Shown: positions 1 to 8,285, counted from the stretch's first letter. The stretch: 64,000 nucleotides of DNA from Lachnospiraceae bacterium M18-1 (GCA_000403295.2 KE159611.1:617545-681544); one strand, 5' to 3'. Translations and numbers: made by a program. Notes: generated by a model not told the origin, from the letters alone.

Positions 1-428
1 CCGTCAGCTTCCGTACCTCCTGTTCTGCGCGCACCTTCTCCTGATGGTATCCTTCTGCCCTGGGTGCCGTCACCGTCCAAATTCCTTCTGTTCTGTATAC
101 TGTCAGTTCCGGATACTCTCCCGTTCTGCGAAGCACCGCTTCCAGATATCTTTCCCGCTTGTGTACTGCCGGTTCCAGATGTCCTTGCATTCCGCATATC
201 GCCCATCTGTGCTCTTCCAGCCTTACGCAGACTTTCAATTTCCAGCTTTTTTATTCTCCGCAGTTTTGCCGGTTCACCCGTGCTGCCATTGTTAATGCCT
301 CTGGACGGCCTGGAGCCTTCTGTTCTGTAGTCTCCCAAATTCTGCTCCGTGCCCTCTGGATTTACATCCTGCTTCTGGATGGACCATCGATTTGTGGCAT
401 CTAATCCTGTTCCTTCTCTTTCGTCCAT
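1..428 (-). CDS. Partial low-complexity hydrophilic protein, runs off the left edge
   Basis: An open frame of 142 codons reads leftward from an ATG at 428-426 to the window edge without a stop. The ATG follows a good ribosome site (GGAGGG). The visible part begins MDEREGTGLDATNRW and continues as a Gly/Ser/Thr/Arg/Asn-rich sequence with loosely repeated units such as SGTGSTQ, SGSGASQNGR and SGTDSIQNRR. There is no signal peptide or membrane segment in the visible part. The composition resembles a disordered linker, so the folded domain is probably beyond the edge. Function is not recognised. The repeated GTQ/GR units recall the linker of the NlpC/P60 protein at 3523-4965, but that may only reflect similar composition. 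Confidence 0.6.
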   Translation of the reverse strand, partial: MDEREGTGLDATNRWSIQKQDVNPEGTEQNLGDYRTEGSRPSRGINNGSTGEPAKLRRIKKLEIESLRKAGRAQMGDMRNARTSGTGSTQAGKISGSGASQNGRVSGTDSIQNRRNLDGDGTQGRRIPSGEGARRTGGTEAD

Positions 429-520
429 TCGTTCCCTCCTGTCCGAACTCTGCCGCATAAAAATCGTTCCGGACTTATCCAGACTTCTGATAAGTTTTAT
501 ACGGCAGACTTCACGTGAAC

Positions 521-548
521 ATTATACCACATTTTTTTTATACGTCAT
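521..548 (-). promoter_or_regulatory. Probable promoter of the left-edge gene
   Basis: On the minus strand a TGTGGTATAAT extended -10 (TATAAT at 526-521) lies 16 bases from a weak -35 (ATGACG at 548-543), about 95 bases before the start codon at 428. Confidence 0.4.
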
Positions 549-646
549 CAGTAATTTGGCATTTTGGCAAAATTTTAATTTTTATATACGGCAAATCCCG
601 CAGACAAATGATTTTAATCTGGATAAAAGGGGTATGACCAGTCTTC

Positions 647-874
647 TCACCTCTTCTTTCTTTTTTTATTAATGTTGTGAAATGAAAGCGATTCTATATG
701 CCCGTCCTTATCCATCTGATAATCCCGCATATAACTGCCTTCTTCCCGCAGCATGTGCGCTTTTACTACCTGCATCGGGCTTGCATTATTTCCATCGATC
801 AGAATACACACGCCGCTTTTTTCAAAACCCTCCAATTCTGTGTACAACTTTTCATATGATATTCCGTTCTTCAT
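647..874 (-). CDS. Small conserved-looking protein of unknown function, 75 aa
   Basis: The start is taken at the ATG at 874-872 (MKNGISYEKL) because a GGGAGC ribosome site lies just upstream; a longer open frame to 1057 gives an unlikely N-terminus. The 75-residue product is soluble and charged, with a central hydrophobic strand (GVCILIDGNNASPM) and a basic tail (NKKRKKR). No membrane segment or cysteine pair is visible. It does not match a family I can name. It stands alone on the minus strand, convergent with nothing obvious on its left except the partial gene at 428-1. Confidence 0.55.
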   Translation of the reverse strand: MKNGISYEKLYTELEGFEKSGVCILIDGNNASPMQVVKAHMLREEGSYMRDYQMDKDGHIESLSFHNINKKRKKR

Positions 875-1458
875 TTGTTCTGCTCCCTTCGTTTGCTGCA
901 ACCAATTGTTTCTGCAATTTGATTGCCGTATATAACTTATCTGCTTTTGCAGATTGGTCCCCGGTGGTTTCTGATAAATAAGCTGATACCTGCATATCCG
1001 CCAGAAGGAGGTGCGTGTGACATACCGCTGATGCAGGCAGAAGATAGTATAAACCACTCGTATTCAACTGTTTTACTCTCCGAATCCGTTCCTGATTCTG
1101 GAACCTTGACTACTTTGATCTTCAGAATAGATTAAAAGATTATAGCTGCAGATGTATTTTACTTGGACGTGTGCAGGACATCCTTTCAAAAAAATACCAT
1201 ATCCGGCCCCCTTTCATATGCAAGATTTATTTATCCCGGAATACTATCCTCTGTGACTGCCATTATACGAAGCCCTAAAAATAATTTCAATGTGTTTCTT
1301 GTTTATAAGTCCTGTGAATTTGTTTAAAAGTTGCATTATATGACCTGGATATATGGCAGATTTTACTTTATTATCCGGATGCCGTGCAGCGGGTGCACGA
1401 AACCGTGTGAACAGTAGCTAAATAGTACATGTTTCCATATTTTTTATTATATTTTTGC
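875..1458. other. Gene-poor stretch with one partial palindromic repeat
   Basis: No convincing gene is seen. Positions 1376-1419 hold a copy of one half of the dispersed element found at 45268-45415: a hairpin built on GCCGTGCAGC and GTGCACG, followed by the terminal sequence GTGTGAACAGTA. The rest looks like ordinary AT-rich leader DNA. Confidence 0.5.
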
Positions 1459-1487
1459 TTTACATATCCACAGATATTGTTTATACT
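1459..1487 (+). promoter_or_regulatory. Promoter of the mecA-like gene
   Basis: TTTACA at 1459-1464 and TATACT at 1482-1487 are 17 bases apart, close to the sigma-A consensus. They leave a leader of about 90 bases before the ATG at 1584. Confidence 0.6.
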
Positions 1488-1583
1488 AAGGTTGAGAAAG
1501 ATATATGGGTTGCCCATTGGGTATATGTAGGCAGAAGAGATCTGCATACATTATAATATATCGATTCAGAAGGATGTGATCAT

Positions 1584-2303
1584 ATGAAAATCGAAAAACT
1601 AAATGAAAATCAAATTCGTTGCACTTTGACACATGCTGATCTGGCGGCCCGCCACTTAAAACTGAGTGAACTGGCTTATGGTACTGAGAAAGCAAAGTCT
1701 CTGTTCCGTGATATGATGCAGCAGGCATCATTTGACTTTGGTTTCGAAGCTGATGATATTCCTCTGATGATTGAGGCCATTCCGGCTTCTGCAGATTCTA
1801 TCGTACTGATCATCACCAAGGTAGAAGACCCTGAAGAACTGGATACCAGGTTTTCAAAGTTTACTCCTTTTGGCGAATTGGATTCTGCTCATGAGTCTCC
1901 TTTCAGTAAGCTGGAGGGAGCGGAAGAATTTCTGGATCTGCTGAATAAAGTCAAAGAAGCGGCGGCGGGAGTAGCCCAGGCTTCAGAAGAAAAGAAAGCT
2001 CCGGAGCCTGTACCGGCAAAGCTGTTTTCATTTGAAAATATTGACCGTGTGATACAGGCTGCCCAGCTGATTGCTCAGATGTATAAGGGACGGAATACAT
2101 TATATCGTGATGCCGGAAATGAAATCTATATTCTGGCGCTTACACAATCCGAACATACCAGCAACGAATTTAATAAAATCTGCAATATGCTTTCAGAATA
2201 TGGTACTCTGGAGAGAGTTTCCGGTTCTGTGCTGGCATTTTTAGAAGAACATTGTGAAACTGTTATTTCTACAGATGCTGTGCAGAAGTTGACAGAAGTC
2301 TAA
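1584..2303 (+). CDS. mecA: MecA-type adaptor protein
   Basis: The 239-aa product has the MecA/YpbH layout: an N-terminal substrate-recognition domain (about 1-90, opening MKIEKLNENQIRCTLTHADL), an acidic linker, and a C-terminal domain (about 145-239) that in the family docks on the ClpC unfoldase. MecA proteins deliver substrates to ClpCP and in Bacillus restrain competence. Length fits the family (220-240 aa). The start has an AGAAGGATG ribosome site 8 bases upstream. The gene is monocistronic, with its own promoter and a hairpin after the stop. Family assignment is strong; the substrate here is unknown. Confidence 0.85.
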   Translation: MKIEKLNENQIRCTLTHADLAARHLKLSELAYGTEKAKSLFRDMMQQASFDFGFEADDIPLMIEAIPASADSIVLIITKVEDPEELDTRFSKFTPFGELDSAHESPFSKLEGAEEFLDLLNKVKEAAAGVAQASEEKKAPEPVPAKLFSFENIDRVIQAAQLIAQMYKGRNTLYRDAGNEIYILALTQSEHTSNEFNKICNMLSEYGTLERVSGSVLAFLEEHCETVISTDAVQKLTEV

Positions 2304-2351
2304 AAATCTGCTGCAGTGCATGAGCGTTAAAACAACTCCATTCAGGAAAAT

Positions 2352-2388
2352 AATTCCGCCCGCGATTCAGACGAATCCGGGCGGAATT
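2352..2388. terminator. Hairpin terminator after mecA
   Basis: A perfect 11-bp stem (AATTCCGCCCG with CGGGCGGAATT) encloses 15 bases. The T-run after it is weak, so it may act with the convergent gene at 2463. Confidence 0.6.
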
Positions 2389-2462
2389 TCATATCTGCTC
2401 TTATTATGGACGCAGGCTGTAAAACATTAATTCTTGTCCACATTCTTACGGGAAAAACTATT

Positions 2463-2672
2463 TTATTTTCCTGCTGCTTTAATGGACGCATTAATCTTTT
2501 CTACCAGCAGATCAGCATCAATCCCATGAACCATTGCAGCCTCTGCAAGAGACTCTCCCTGTGCGGACGGGCATCCAAGGCAGTGCATACCGATCTCCAT
2601 CAAAATAGGTGCGGCTTCCGGAAAAACATTTAACAGTTCTCCTATTGTTGTATCTTTAGAAATCTGTGTCAT
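2463..2672 (-). CDS. DUF1858 redox-disulfide domain protein, 69 aa
   Basis: The 69-aa product [15 protein letters not shown]... matches the DUF1858 / hybrid-cluster-protein-associated redox disulfide domain, which resembles the N-terminal domain of ScdA/RIC iron-sulfur repair proteins. The signature is the CLGC pair near residue 32 inside [15 protein letters not shown]. Such free-standing domains occur widely in anaerobes and are thought to bind metal or take part in thiol redox; the exact role is not established. The ATG at 2672 has an AGGAGGATAAG ribosome site. The full family length is present. Confidence 0.8.
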   Translation of the reverse strand: MTQISKDTTIGELLNVFPEAAPILMEIGMHCLGCPSAQGESLAEAAMVHGIDADLLVEKINASIKAAGK

Positions 2673-3310
2673 TTCTCTTATCCTCCTTTAATATTCAATG
2701 CTTCTTATTATAATCCCAAATTTATGATTTATCAACCGCAGAAAAAATATTTTTTTAATCCGGCACTAAATTTTCAGAATTGTACAACCTTTAAAATCAC
2801 TTTTTTGACTACTTAAAAGTCAACATTTTTTTCTCTTTTTTTCGACAAATTTTGAATTTCATCATATCTCACCAAAACATTCGTTCTTTTTCACAGCCGA
2901 GTAATTCACATAAAAGGGGTTTTTTAATGTGGATAATGTGGATAACTTTTTCGAAATCTTTAATTTTCCACGTTTTTTGATACTTTCTGTGTGGATAAGT
3001 TGAAAACTTCTCTTTTTCTGCATTCGACATTTTTTTACATTTTTGTGCATTTTGTATATCATATATCTACAATTTTCGCATTTTTCGGGCCCTGATCTCT
3101 AAAAGGGCCTGTGTAAATTGCAAGTTAATTTTAAATATGTGGACAAAATGCATTTTCTATTGTTATTTTTCCTCTCCATAGATGCAAAAAACAGAATTAA
3201 AAGGTATTTTCGAATCCTGCGTATTCTAAAAAGTTTCTTTTATAATAAATAGAGCTCGTCTACAAGAAATTTTTTTCTTCCTCAGACTATTTTTTATTCT
3301 TCTATAAAAA
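2673..3310. other. AT-rich intergenic stretch without genes
   Basis: No credible coding frame is present; open frames here are by-products of AT-rich DNA. It contains the DnaA-box cluster listed separately and a GGCCCT/AGGGCC hairpin near 3089-3110. Confidence 0.6.
2928..3146 (+). promoter_or_regulatory. Cluster of DnaA-box-like sites
   Basis: Three perfect copies of TGTGGATAA lie at 2928-2936, 2937-2945 (directly abutting) and 2990-2998. A one-mismatch copy (TGTGGACAA) is at 3138-3146, and a weaker inverted site (TTTTCCACG) near 2965. All sit in very AT-rich DNA. This is the sequence pattern of a DnaA-binding region. However, no dnaA, dnaN, rpmH or partition gene is nearby, and gene strand bias does not switch here, which argues against the chromosomal origin. 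Confidence 0.5.
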
Positions 3311-3354
3311 AACCAGGAGATAATCTGCAAATATTACAGATTATTTTCCTGGTT
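3311..3354 (-). terminator. Terminator of the NlpC/P60 gene
   Basis: A long stem pairs AACCAGGAGATAATCTG with CAGATTATTTTCCTGGTT with one bulge. On the minus strand it is followed by a run of T (GGTTTTTTTAT). Confidence 0.7.
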
Positions 3355-3522
3355 TCTATAAATCCGGCGGTCGAAAATTGCCGGATAACAGAAAATATAT
3401 TCTCTGTTTTTCTACATTCTCTGCGAAAATCAGATATCCTTGCAAGCACGGCTGGCTGGCCCGCTGCTTCGCGGAAAGAAATTTTGATTTCTGCCTGTTT
3501 ATGCTGCATTTTGGCATTCCTG

Positions 3523-4965
3523 TCACAGGACACGGCGGATGGTAATGATCGGTGCGTAAGTCGCAGTACAGATTCCAATTCCCTGCGCCTCATTCATCGC
3601 GTTCACTATGGTTCCGTCTCCCATATAAAGCCCTACGTGTCCATCATATAATACCAGATCTCCTGGAAGTGCCTGTTCATAACTGACCTCATAACCAACA
3701 TTTACCATATCATATGTGGTACGCGGCAGTGCGATCCCAAAATTAGCATAAACCGACTGTACAAATCCGGAACAGTCCGCACCATTTGTCAGACTGGTTC
3801 CTCCCCATACATAAGGATTTCCAATAAACTGGCAGGCAAAATCGATCACGGCCTGGCCTGCATATTCCTGCGGCTGTGCAGCCTCAGCATCTGATACCTC
3901 GGCCGTATCATCTGCCTTTTGTGTCATATCATCATCCGGAAGCCCGTTCTGTGTTCCGTCAGAATCAGGATTGCCCGTTTGTGTTCCGTCAGTCCCATCC
4001 GCCAGGGTCTGTCCACCGGCTGCGCCGCCTGTCTGAGCTGCATCGTCTTCAGCCTTGTTCTGCCCGGCTGTATCCTCCGTCTGTGTTCCGTCCGGGTTCT
4101 CTGTCCGGGTTCCGCCCGTATTGCCTGTCTGGGTCTGACTTCCGGCTGTTCTGCCGCCTTGATTCCGGCTTCCGGCTGTTCTGTCTGCCTGATTTCCTGT
4201 CCTGGATCTTTCATTATCCTGAGGACGGTTCTGCCGACCGCCGGCAGTCTGTATAGCTTCCTGCTCTTCTGCTTCTTCCTGTTCCAGGCGCTCTTCTTCC
4301 TCTTCTTTTGACTCTGCATAGGAAAATGTAGTCTCGGCTTCCACATAGTCCCCGCATACCCATCCGTCAAATTCTTCAACCTTCACAGGATACCAGCCAT
4401 TTTCCGGCTCTCCGGTAATCTCATACTGCTGTCTGAACATTACCTGGGTTAAAATATCATTTTCCGTTCCCTGGCCGCTCCTCACATTGAGAACGTCCGC
4501 CAGGACTGTAGCCACATCTGTCTCGTACTCCTTTGCACGTTTCTTCGCTTCTTCTCCTGTATATAACGCATCGGCAGGTACATAGCCTTCCACATTTCCA
4601 GATCGGATCTTTGTCCAGTCGCCTTTAAATTCGAGTACGGTAACTGTAGAATCGCTGTAAATCTTACCTGTCCATTCACTTTCTTCATTGGGGGCATCCC
4701 TAACGTAGGAAAAATCTTCTACGTTAGAAAATGCCCTGTTTAGATACTCACCCTCACTTGTTGGAATCAAATACAAATCAATGTTGTCTTTTACATTTGT
4801 CTCAAGGCACTCTGTCAGCACAGATTCGATTCCTGCGACGGGCACCGGCGACGTACTCTCTGTCTTGCTGTCAGCCGCTTTTACCCGGATCACACTCCCC
4901 GGAATCATGATAGCTCCTGCCAGTGCAGAAAGCATCACTTTTCGCCTCACATGTGTTACCTTCAT
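3523..4965 (-). CDS. Secreted SH3-domain NlpC/P60 peptidoglycan hydrolase
   Basis: 480 aa. Residues 1-31 form a signal peptide. Two bacterial SH3 domains follow (about 82-138 and 152-210), then an acidic coiled stretch (218-240) and a long low-complexity linker rich in G, T, Q, N and D (240-365) with GTQTGN-type repeats. The C-terminal NlpC/P60 domain (366-480) has catalytic Cys398 in ADCSGF and His443 in DGHVGLY. Such enzymes cut stem peptides of peptidoglycan outside the cell, the SH3 domains binding the wall. The ATG at 4965 has an AAGGAGG site. It is a single gene with its own terminator. Confidence 0.88.
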   Translation of the reverse strand: MKVTHVRRKVMLSALAGAIMIPGSVIRVKAADSKTESTSPVPVAGIESVLTECLETNVKDNIDLYLIPTSEGEYLNRAFSNVEDFSYVRDAPNEESEWTGKIYSDSTVTVLEFKGDWTKIRSGNVEGYVPADALYTGEEAKKRAKEYETDVATVLADVLNVRSGQGTENDILTQVMFRQQYEITGEPENGWYPVKVEEFDGWVCGDYVEAETTFSYAESKEEEEERLEQEEAEEQEAIQTAGGRQNRPQDNERSRTGNQADRTAGSRNQGGRTAGSQTQTGNTGGTRTENPDGTQTEDTAGQNKAEDDAAQTGGAAGGQTLADGTDGTQTGNPDSDGTQNGLPDDDMTQKADDTAEVSDAEAAQPQEYAGQAVIDFACQFIGNPYVWGGTSLTNGADCSGFVQSVYANFGIALPRTTYDMVNVGYEVSYEQALPGDLVLYDGHVGLYMGDGTIVNAMNEAQGIGICTATYAPIITIRRVL

Positions 4966-5175
4966 ATAAAACCTCCTTAAGAAATCTATGACTTTATCTT
5001 TTGTAGGAAGTTCTAAATGTTACACAAATGTTAAATTTTGTTACGATGCTATTGTAGCAGTATATCAATTACATGTCAATATTTTTTACAGACTTTTCAT
5101 ATGCAAAGTCTGACATATTATAACAATTCCTTCTATATTATATACGTTTTCAGCTAATATTTTGTCAGAAAATAA

Positions 5176-5279
5176 ATTGTTACTATTCACAGCCATATAA
5201 AAATCAGCAGACAGATTCGTCAAGCACAGCTTGTAAGAAGCTGTTTGATGATTTTTATATGACTGTGAATAGTAACAAT
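5176..5279. repeat. 104-bp palindromic element (MITE-like)
   Basis: The arms TTGTTACTATTCACAG... (from 5177) and ...CTGTGAATAGTAACAA (to 5278) form an almost perfect inverted repeat of about 30 bp around a core with a smaller GCTTGTAAGAAGC hairpin. The outer end differs by one base from the GTTACTGTTCACA ends of the larger elements elsewhere in the window. It lies in the 418-bp gap before perR, upstream of the perR promoter. Confidence 0.7.
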
Positions 5280-5306
5280 AAATTTGAAAATTTTTTTATA
5301 TATCTA

Positions 5307-5335
5307 TTGACTTTTTTTGAGAAATGATTTATAGT
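5307..5335 (+). promoter_or_regulatory. Promoter of perR-rubrerythrin with possible operator
   Basis: TTGACT (5307-5312) and TATAGT (5330-5335) are 17 bases apart. The sequence directly after, TTAATTGTAGTAATTATTAT, partly resembles the palindromic PerR/Fur box, which would fit self-regulation; that part is inference. Confidence 0.55.
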
Positions 5336-5383
5336 CTTAATTGTAGTAATTATTATTATTATTAAATTCAAAGGAGGATTTTC

Positions 5384-5794
5384 TTGGCAGCGTTAAAGTA
5401 CAGCCGACAGCGAGAATCCATCAAGAATTACCTGTTGTCAACCAATGAGCATCCTTCTGCTGATACTGTTTACCAGCATGTGAGGAAGGATTTTCCTAAT
5501 ATCAGCCTCGGAACCGTATATCGGAATCTAAAGCTGCTGACGGAGATCGGGGAGGCAGTCAAGATTTCTTCCCCTGATGGGATTGACAGGTTTGATGGCT
5601 TTGTCCAGCCGCACAATCATTTTTTCTGCACATGCTGTAGGCGGATCCTGGATCTGGATCTGGACATGGCAGAGATTACCAGGCTGAATCAATCGGCCGC
5701 AGAGAACTTTGACGGCCTGATAGAATCCAGCAACACCATTTTTTATGGGACATGCGGTGACTGCTCTGAAGTGTCACATTCCCGCAGCATATGA
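5384..5794 (+). CDS. perR: Fur-family regulator, PerR type
   Basis: 136 aa starting at a TTG (5384) placed 5 bases after a strong AAGGAGGA. Residues 10-60 form the winged-helix DNA-binding domain (typical SLGTVYRNLKLL). Two CxxC pairs (Cys82/Cys85, Cys124/Cys127) form the structural zinc site, and His/Asp residues around DRFDGFVQPHNHFF supply the regulatory metal site. PerR proteins sense peroxide through metal-catalysed oxidation and repress peroxide-defence genes. The next gene is rubrerythrin, a classic PerR target in clostridia, 57 bases downstream, so an operon is likely. Fur or Zur cannot be fully excluded from sequence alone. Confidence 0.85.
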   Translation: MAALKYSRQRESIKNYLLSTNEHPSADTVYQHVRKDFPNISLGTVYRNLKLLTEIGEAVKISSPDGIDRFDGFVQPHNHFFCTCCRRILDLDLDMAEITRLNQSAAENFDGLIESSNTIFYGTCGDCSEVSHSRSI

Positions 5795-5851
5795 ACTGCG
5801 GTATGCCGCAAGCGGCAAAAAACATTTTCGAAGAAAAGGAGATTTTTAAGG

Positions 5852-6394
5852 ATGAAAAAATTTGTTTGTACAGTATGTGGTTATGTTCATGAGGGAGATT
5901 CTGCTCCGGAAAAATGTCCGGTATGCGGCGTTGGCGCTGAGAAGTTCAAAGAGCAGGCAGGCGAGAGAGAGTGGGCTGCTGAGCACGTAGTAGGTGTTGC
6001 ACAGGGCGTCAGCGAGGATATCATCAAGGATCTGAGAGCGAACTTCGAAGGAGAGTGCTCCGAGGTTGGTATGTATCTGGCAATGGCAAGAGTTGCTCAC
6101 AGAGAAGGTTATCCGGAGATCGGCTTATACTGGGAAAAGGCTGCATACGAGGAAGCAGAGCATGCTGCTAAGTTTGCGGAACTGTTAGGCGAAGTTGTAA
6201 CTGACAGCACGAAGAAGAACCTGGAAATGAGAGTTGATGCTGAGAACGGCGCTACAGCTGGTAAGTTTGATCTTGCTAAGAGGGCGAAGGCTGCTAATCT
6301 GGATGCTATTCATGATACAGTTCATGAGATGGCCAGAGATGAGGCTAGACACGGAAAAGCATTTGAGGGTCTGTTAAAAAGATACTTTGGCTAA
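5852..6394 (+). CDS. rbr: Reverse rubrerythrin
   Basis: 180 aa. The rubredoxin domain comes first (Cys6/Cys9 and Cys22/Cys25), followed by the ferritin-like diiron domain with EEAEH and DEARH ligand motifs; this order is the reverse of classical rubrerythrin. Reverse rubrerythrins reduce hydrogen peroxide (and oxygen) to water using NADH-dependent electron donors in clostridia. A ribosome site (AAAAGGAG) precedes the ATG. The last third of the gene is duplicated as a fragment at 10985-11104, with 46 bases identical (6300-6345), so the 3' end of this copy may have been supplied by an inserted element. Confidence 0.9.
   Translation: MKKFVCTVCGYVHEGDSAPEKCPVCGVGAEKFKEQAGEREWAAEHVVGVAQGVSEDIIKDLRANFEGECSEVGMYLAMARVAHREGYPEIGLYWEKAAYEEAEHAAKFAELLGEVVTDSTKKNLEMRVDAENGATAGKFDLAKRAKAANLDAIHDTVHEMARDEARHGKAFEGLLKRYFG
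6300..6345 (+). repeat. Left attachment-like core inside rubrerythrin
   Basis: 46 bases identical to 11010-11055; sequence on both sides diverges to roughly 80-85 percent identity before similarity stops. Confidence 0.65.
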
Positions 6395-6426
6395 TCAAAA
6401 AACCGTGTAAAATAAGGCTTTTTAAA

Positions 6427-6461
6427 AGGGATGAGTGTGTAAATGCTCATTCCTCTTTTTT
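6427..6461 (+). terminator. Terminator after rubrerythrin
   Basis: AGGGATGAG pairs with CTCATTCCT over a 10-base loop and is followed by CTTTTTTG. Confidence 0.7.
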
Positions 6462-6821
6462 GATTATTTACATCCTTTTTACGCCCTCATGTGGCATGGC
6501 ACATAACAAAAGTGGAAACCTATCATTAAAAGTGTCATCAACATTTGTGTCACGGTTAAATAGTTACAATCTCAGTATTTTCAGGGTTTTTGAGATATAT
6601 TGATTGCTCGTATCACTTCCTTTCGTTTTTAATATGAATATATAGAAAAAGAGATACCGAAGTACCTCTTAATCATCAAGCTATGCAACTTTTGCAGTAT
6701 AATTGATTACTGAACATTTTTAATAATGATTAGACAGCCATTGCAATCTACAACATGGATTGTGATGGATTCTGTTAAATCATAACTCTTACAATACATA
6801 CACATTCGTCTTTCCTCATGC
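6462..6821. other. Non-coding left end of the integrative element with possible arm sites
   Basis: No gene is seen. Short repeats of the type GTGTCAT/GTGGCAT occur at 6491-6497, 6532-6538 and 6547-6553. The 10-base word AAAGTGTCAT (6529-6538) recurs at 10939-10948 near the other end. They could be integrase arm-binding sites; this is inference from position and repetition. Confidence 0.35.
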
Positions 6822-7010
6822 TTACGAAATACTCATGTTTCTCTGGGTGTTACGATTTTTCGCCGCTAATCGGAATGCTTTTTCCATTGCAGGCGTGAGT
6901 TCAGATGAATCTTCATCAAATACAATTTCTCTCTTTGCCGCTTCTTCTATCTGTTTGATTTGTTCCTTTGTTGGTTTTTGGTTTCTATCCAAAGTAACTG
7001 TCCGTATCAT
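6822..7010 (-). CDS. Small acidic/basic protein, third gene of the HEPN/MNT cluster, 62 aa
   Basis: The 62-aa product MIRTVTLDRNQKPTKEQIKQ... is a short soluble protein with a predicted helix and a DEDSSELTPAMEKAF segment, similar in style to small antitoxins. A ribosome site (AGGAG) precedes the ATG at 7010. It begins 11 bases after the HEPN gene stop, so it is probably co-transcribed with the HEPN/MNT pair. I do not recognise a named family. It could be an extra antitoxin or the antitoxin of a lost toxin. Confidence 0.55.
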   Translation of the reverse strand: MIRTVTLDRNQKPTKEQIKQIEEAAKREIVFDEDSSELTPAMEKAFRLAAKNRNTQRNMSIS

Positions 7011-7021
7011 AGTAAATGCTC

Positions 7022-7450
7022 CTATCGTTTGTCTTGCGCTGCTTTTTCCAGATATTTTGTGGCTAAAGTTAGAAGTTGTTCTGCTGTTTGTATCTGTTGT
7101 GCTGTGATTTCTTTCGAAGCTATATAAAATGTATCATAATCGCTTGCATGGCGGATTTCTTCTGCTGTTATAATCTTTCTGCCAAGCTCTTTTGGAAAAA
7201 TTTCTGTATGAATATAGTTTTTATTAAAAAAGGCGATTGTATCTTTGTGTCGTTTAAAAGAAATTCCTTCTTTTGCAAGGACGGCACAAATAGAATGAAA
7301 GATACTGTAATAAGCCCTGTTATTTGCGGCGCGGAATTGTTCAGATTCATAGGTCAGCTTTGCGGTATCTAAATCTTCTTTGGCTGTCTGCAAACGATAT
7401 CTTGCTATATCCATTTGAGTACCAGTGTCTAAAGAATCAGGCTGTTTCAT
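7022..7450 (-). CDS. HEPN-domain protein (toxin partner of an MNT protein)
   Basis: 142 aa, all-helical. The conserved HEPN segment ANNRAYYSIFHSICAVL (about 42-58) contains Arg45 and His52, an R-x6-H arrangement as in HEPN ribonucleases. The gene starts inside the end of the upstream nucleotidyltransferase gene (14-base overlap), the standard layout of HEPN/MNT toxin-antitoxin pairs. In those systems the HEPN protein is an RNase toxin and the MNT enzyme neutralises it by adding nucleotides or AMP. The pair lies in a mobile region, where such modules are common. Activity is inferred from family and layout. Confidence 0.75.
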   Translation of the reverse strand: MKQPDSLDTGTQMDIARYRLQTAKEDLDTAKLTYESEQFRAANNRAYYSIFHSICAVLAKEGISFKRHKDTIAFFNKNYIHTEIFPKELGRKIITAEEIRHASDYDTFYIASKEITAQQIQTAEQLLTLATKYLEKAAQDKR

Positions 7451-7778
7451 ATAATGTTACCCCCTCTTTGTGAACATTTCTATAAAATGGATAGGCAGAA
7501 ACCCAATATTGGAAATGCTCTATATTCTTTACTATTGGCATAATCCAGATATCATGTTCTACATTATATTGAAAGCCAAGTTCCGATAGAGAATCCAAAT
7601 AAGAATCTAGCTTTTCATCTGGTAAATCTACCAGAATCATGATATCTATATCAGAATCTTTTGTATAATCTCCACGTGCATAAGAGCCATAAAGAATTAC
7701 ACTTTTTAAATGTGAACCATATATCTTTCGCACTTCCTTCAAATATTGAAGTAATAGTGATTGAACTTTTTGTGGCAT
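7437..7778 (-). CDS. MNT-type minimal nucleotidyltransferase (antitoxin)
   Basis: 113 aa from the ATG at 7778 (MPQKVQSLLL), preferred over an upstream TTG because a GGGAGG site sits 6 bases before it. The nucleotidyltransferase motif is intact: YGSYARGDYTKDSDIDIM, giving the GS and DxD catalytic elements. This is the first gene of the MNT-HEPN-62aa cluster on the minus strand. MNT antitoxins modify the HEPN toxin covalently. No second domain is visible. Confidence 0.78.
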   Translation of the reverse strand: MPQKVQSLLLQYLKEVRKIYGSHLKSVILYGSYARGDYTKDSDIDIMILVDLPDEKLDSYLDSLSELGFQYNVEHDIWIMPIVKNIEHFQYWVSAYPFYRNVHKEGVTLYETA

Positions 7779-7809
7779 GGTTTCCCTCCCCAAATATAAT
7801 TATAATATT

Positions 7810-8098
7810 CTATGATTGAAATAGTTTGTCTATTTGTTCTAAATCTTTATCCATTATCGGTACACCATGTTTTTGATAATCTTCTATCTGGTCGCCGTAG
7901 GCAGAGAGAATATTTACAAGACTGAATAATATTTTCTCTGATAAATCCTTGCCGCCGCTCTGGTTCTTTAATGTCTGCTTTGGTACATTCATTTGGGCAG
8001 ATATGGTTACTGGGTTAATGCCTAAATCTTGTATCTCATCTGCCCATTAAGCCAAACTTTTTAACAAGTGTATTAAGTTTTCCGCAAGAACTCCTCGA
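7810..8098 (-). pseudogene. Broken helix-turn-helix regulator
   Basis: One frame reads LAENLIHLLKSLA, a TAA stop, then WADEIQDLGINPVTISAQ followed by MNVPKQTLKNQSGG and a helical tail to LEQIDKLFQS. The part after the stop looks like an XRE-type helix-turn-helix. The in-frame stop and lack of a clear start make it a pseudogene. It lies directly upstream of the MNT gene and may once have regulated it. Confidence 0.5.
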
Positions 8099-8122
8099 TA
8101 TCTGACATATCAGGTAGTTGAT

Positions 8123-8285
8123 TCATTCTTCTACATCTCCCCAACATTCATCAAAGCATCATTCAGGGTGAGATTCTAAACATGGAATAAGCTCAAATAT
8201 TTTATGGTAGATAGCTCTTATATGATCAGGGGTAAAGGATAGTATCTCTTGAAATCATTTTTGATAATTCAAATGTATGTACCAT
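8123..8285 (-). pseudogene. Remnant of an unknown small gene
   Basis: An ATG at 8285 with a GGAAAAAG site opens MVHTFELSKMISRDT. After a frame change the sequence reads TPDHIRAIYHKIFELIPC, followed by two stops. The parts look like real coding sequence but no intact frame remains. Function unknown. Confidence 0.4.

Noticed and set aside
852..998. Minus-strand frame of 48 codons (MQVSAYLSETTGDQ...) just upstream of the 75-aa gene
   Set aside because: It overlaps the start of the 75-aa gene and has no ribosome site; composition is plausible but not enough to call a gene.
2862..3062. 66-codon minus-strand frame in the AT-rich gap
   Set aside because: Lys/Asn-rich product expected from AT-rich DNA, no ribosome site, and it covers the DnaA boxes.
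2690..3300. Chromosomal origin of replication
   Set aside because: DnaA boxes are present, but dnaA/dnaN/rpmH are absent and most genes to the right are on the minus strand, opposite to what an origin here would give.
3924..4379. Overlapping frames within the NlpC/P60 linker
   Set aside because: Low-complexity repeats keep several frames open; only the frame with the NlpC domain is supported.
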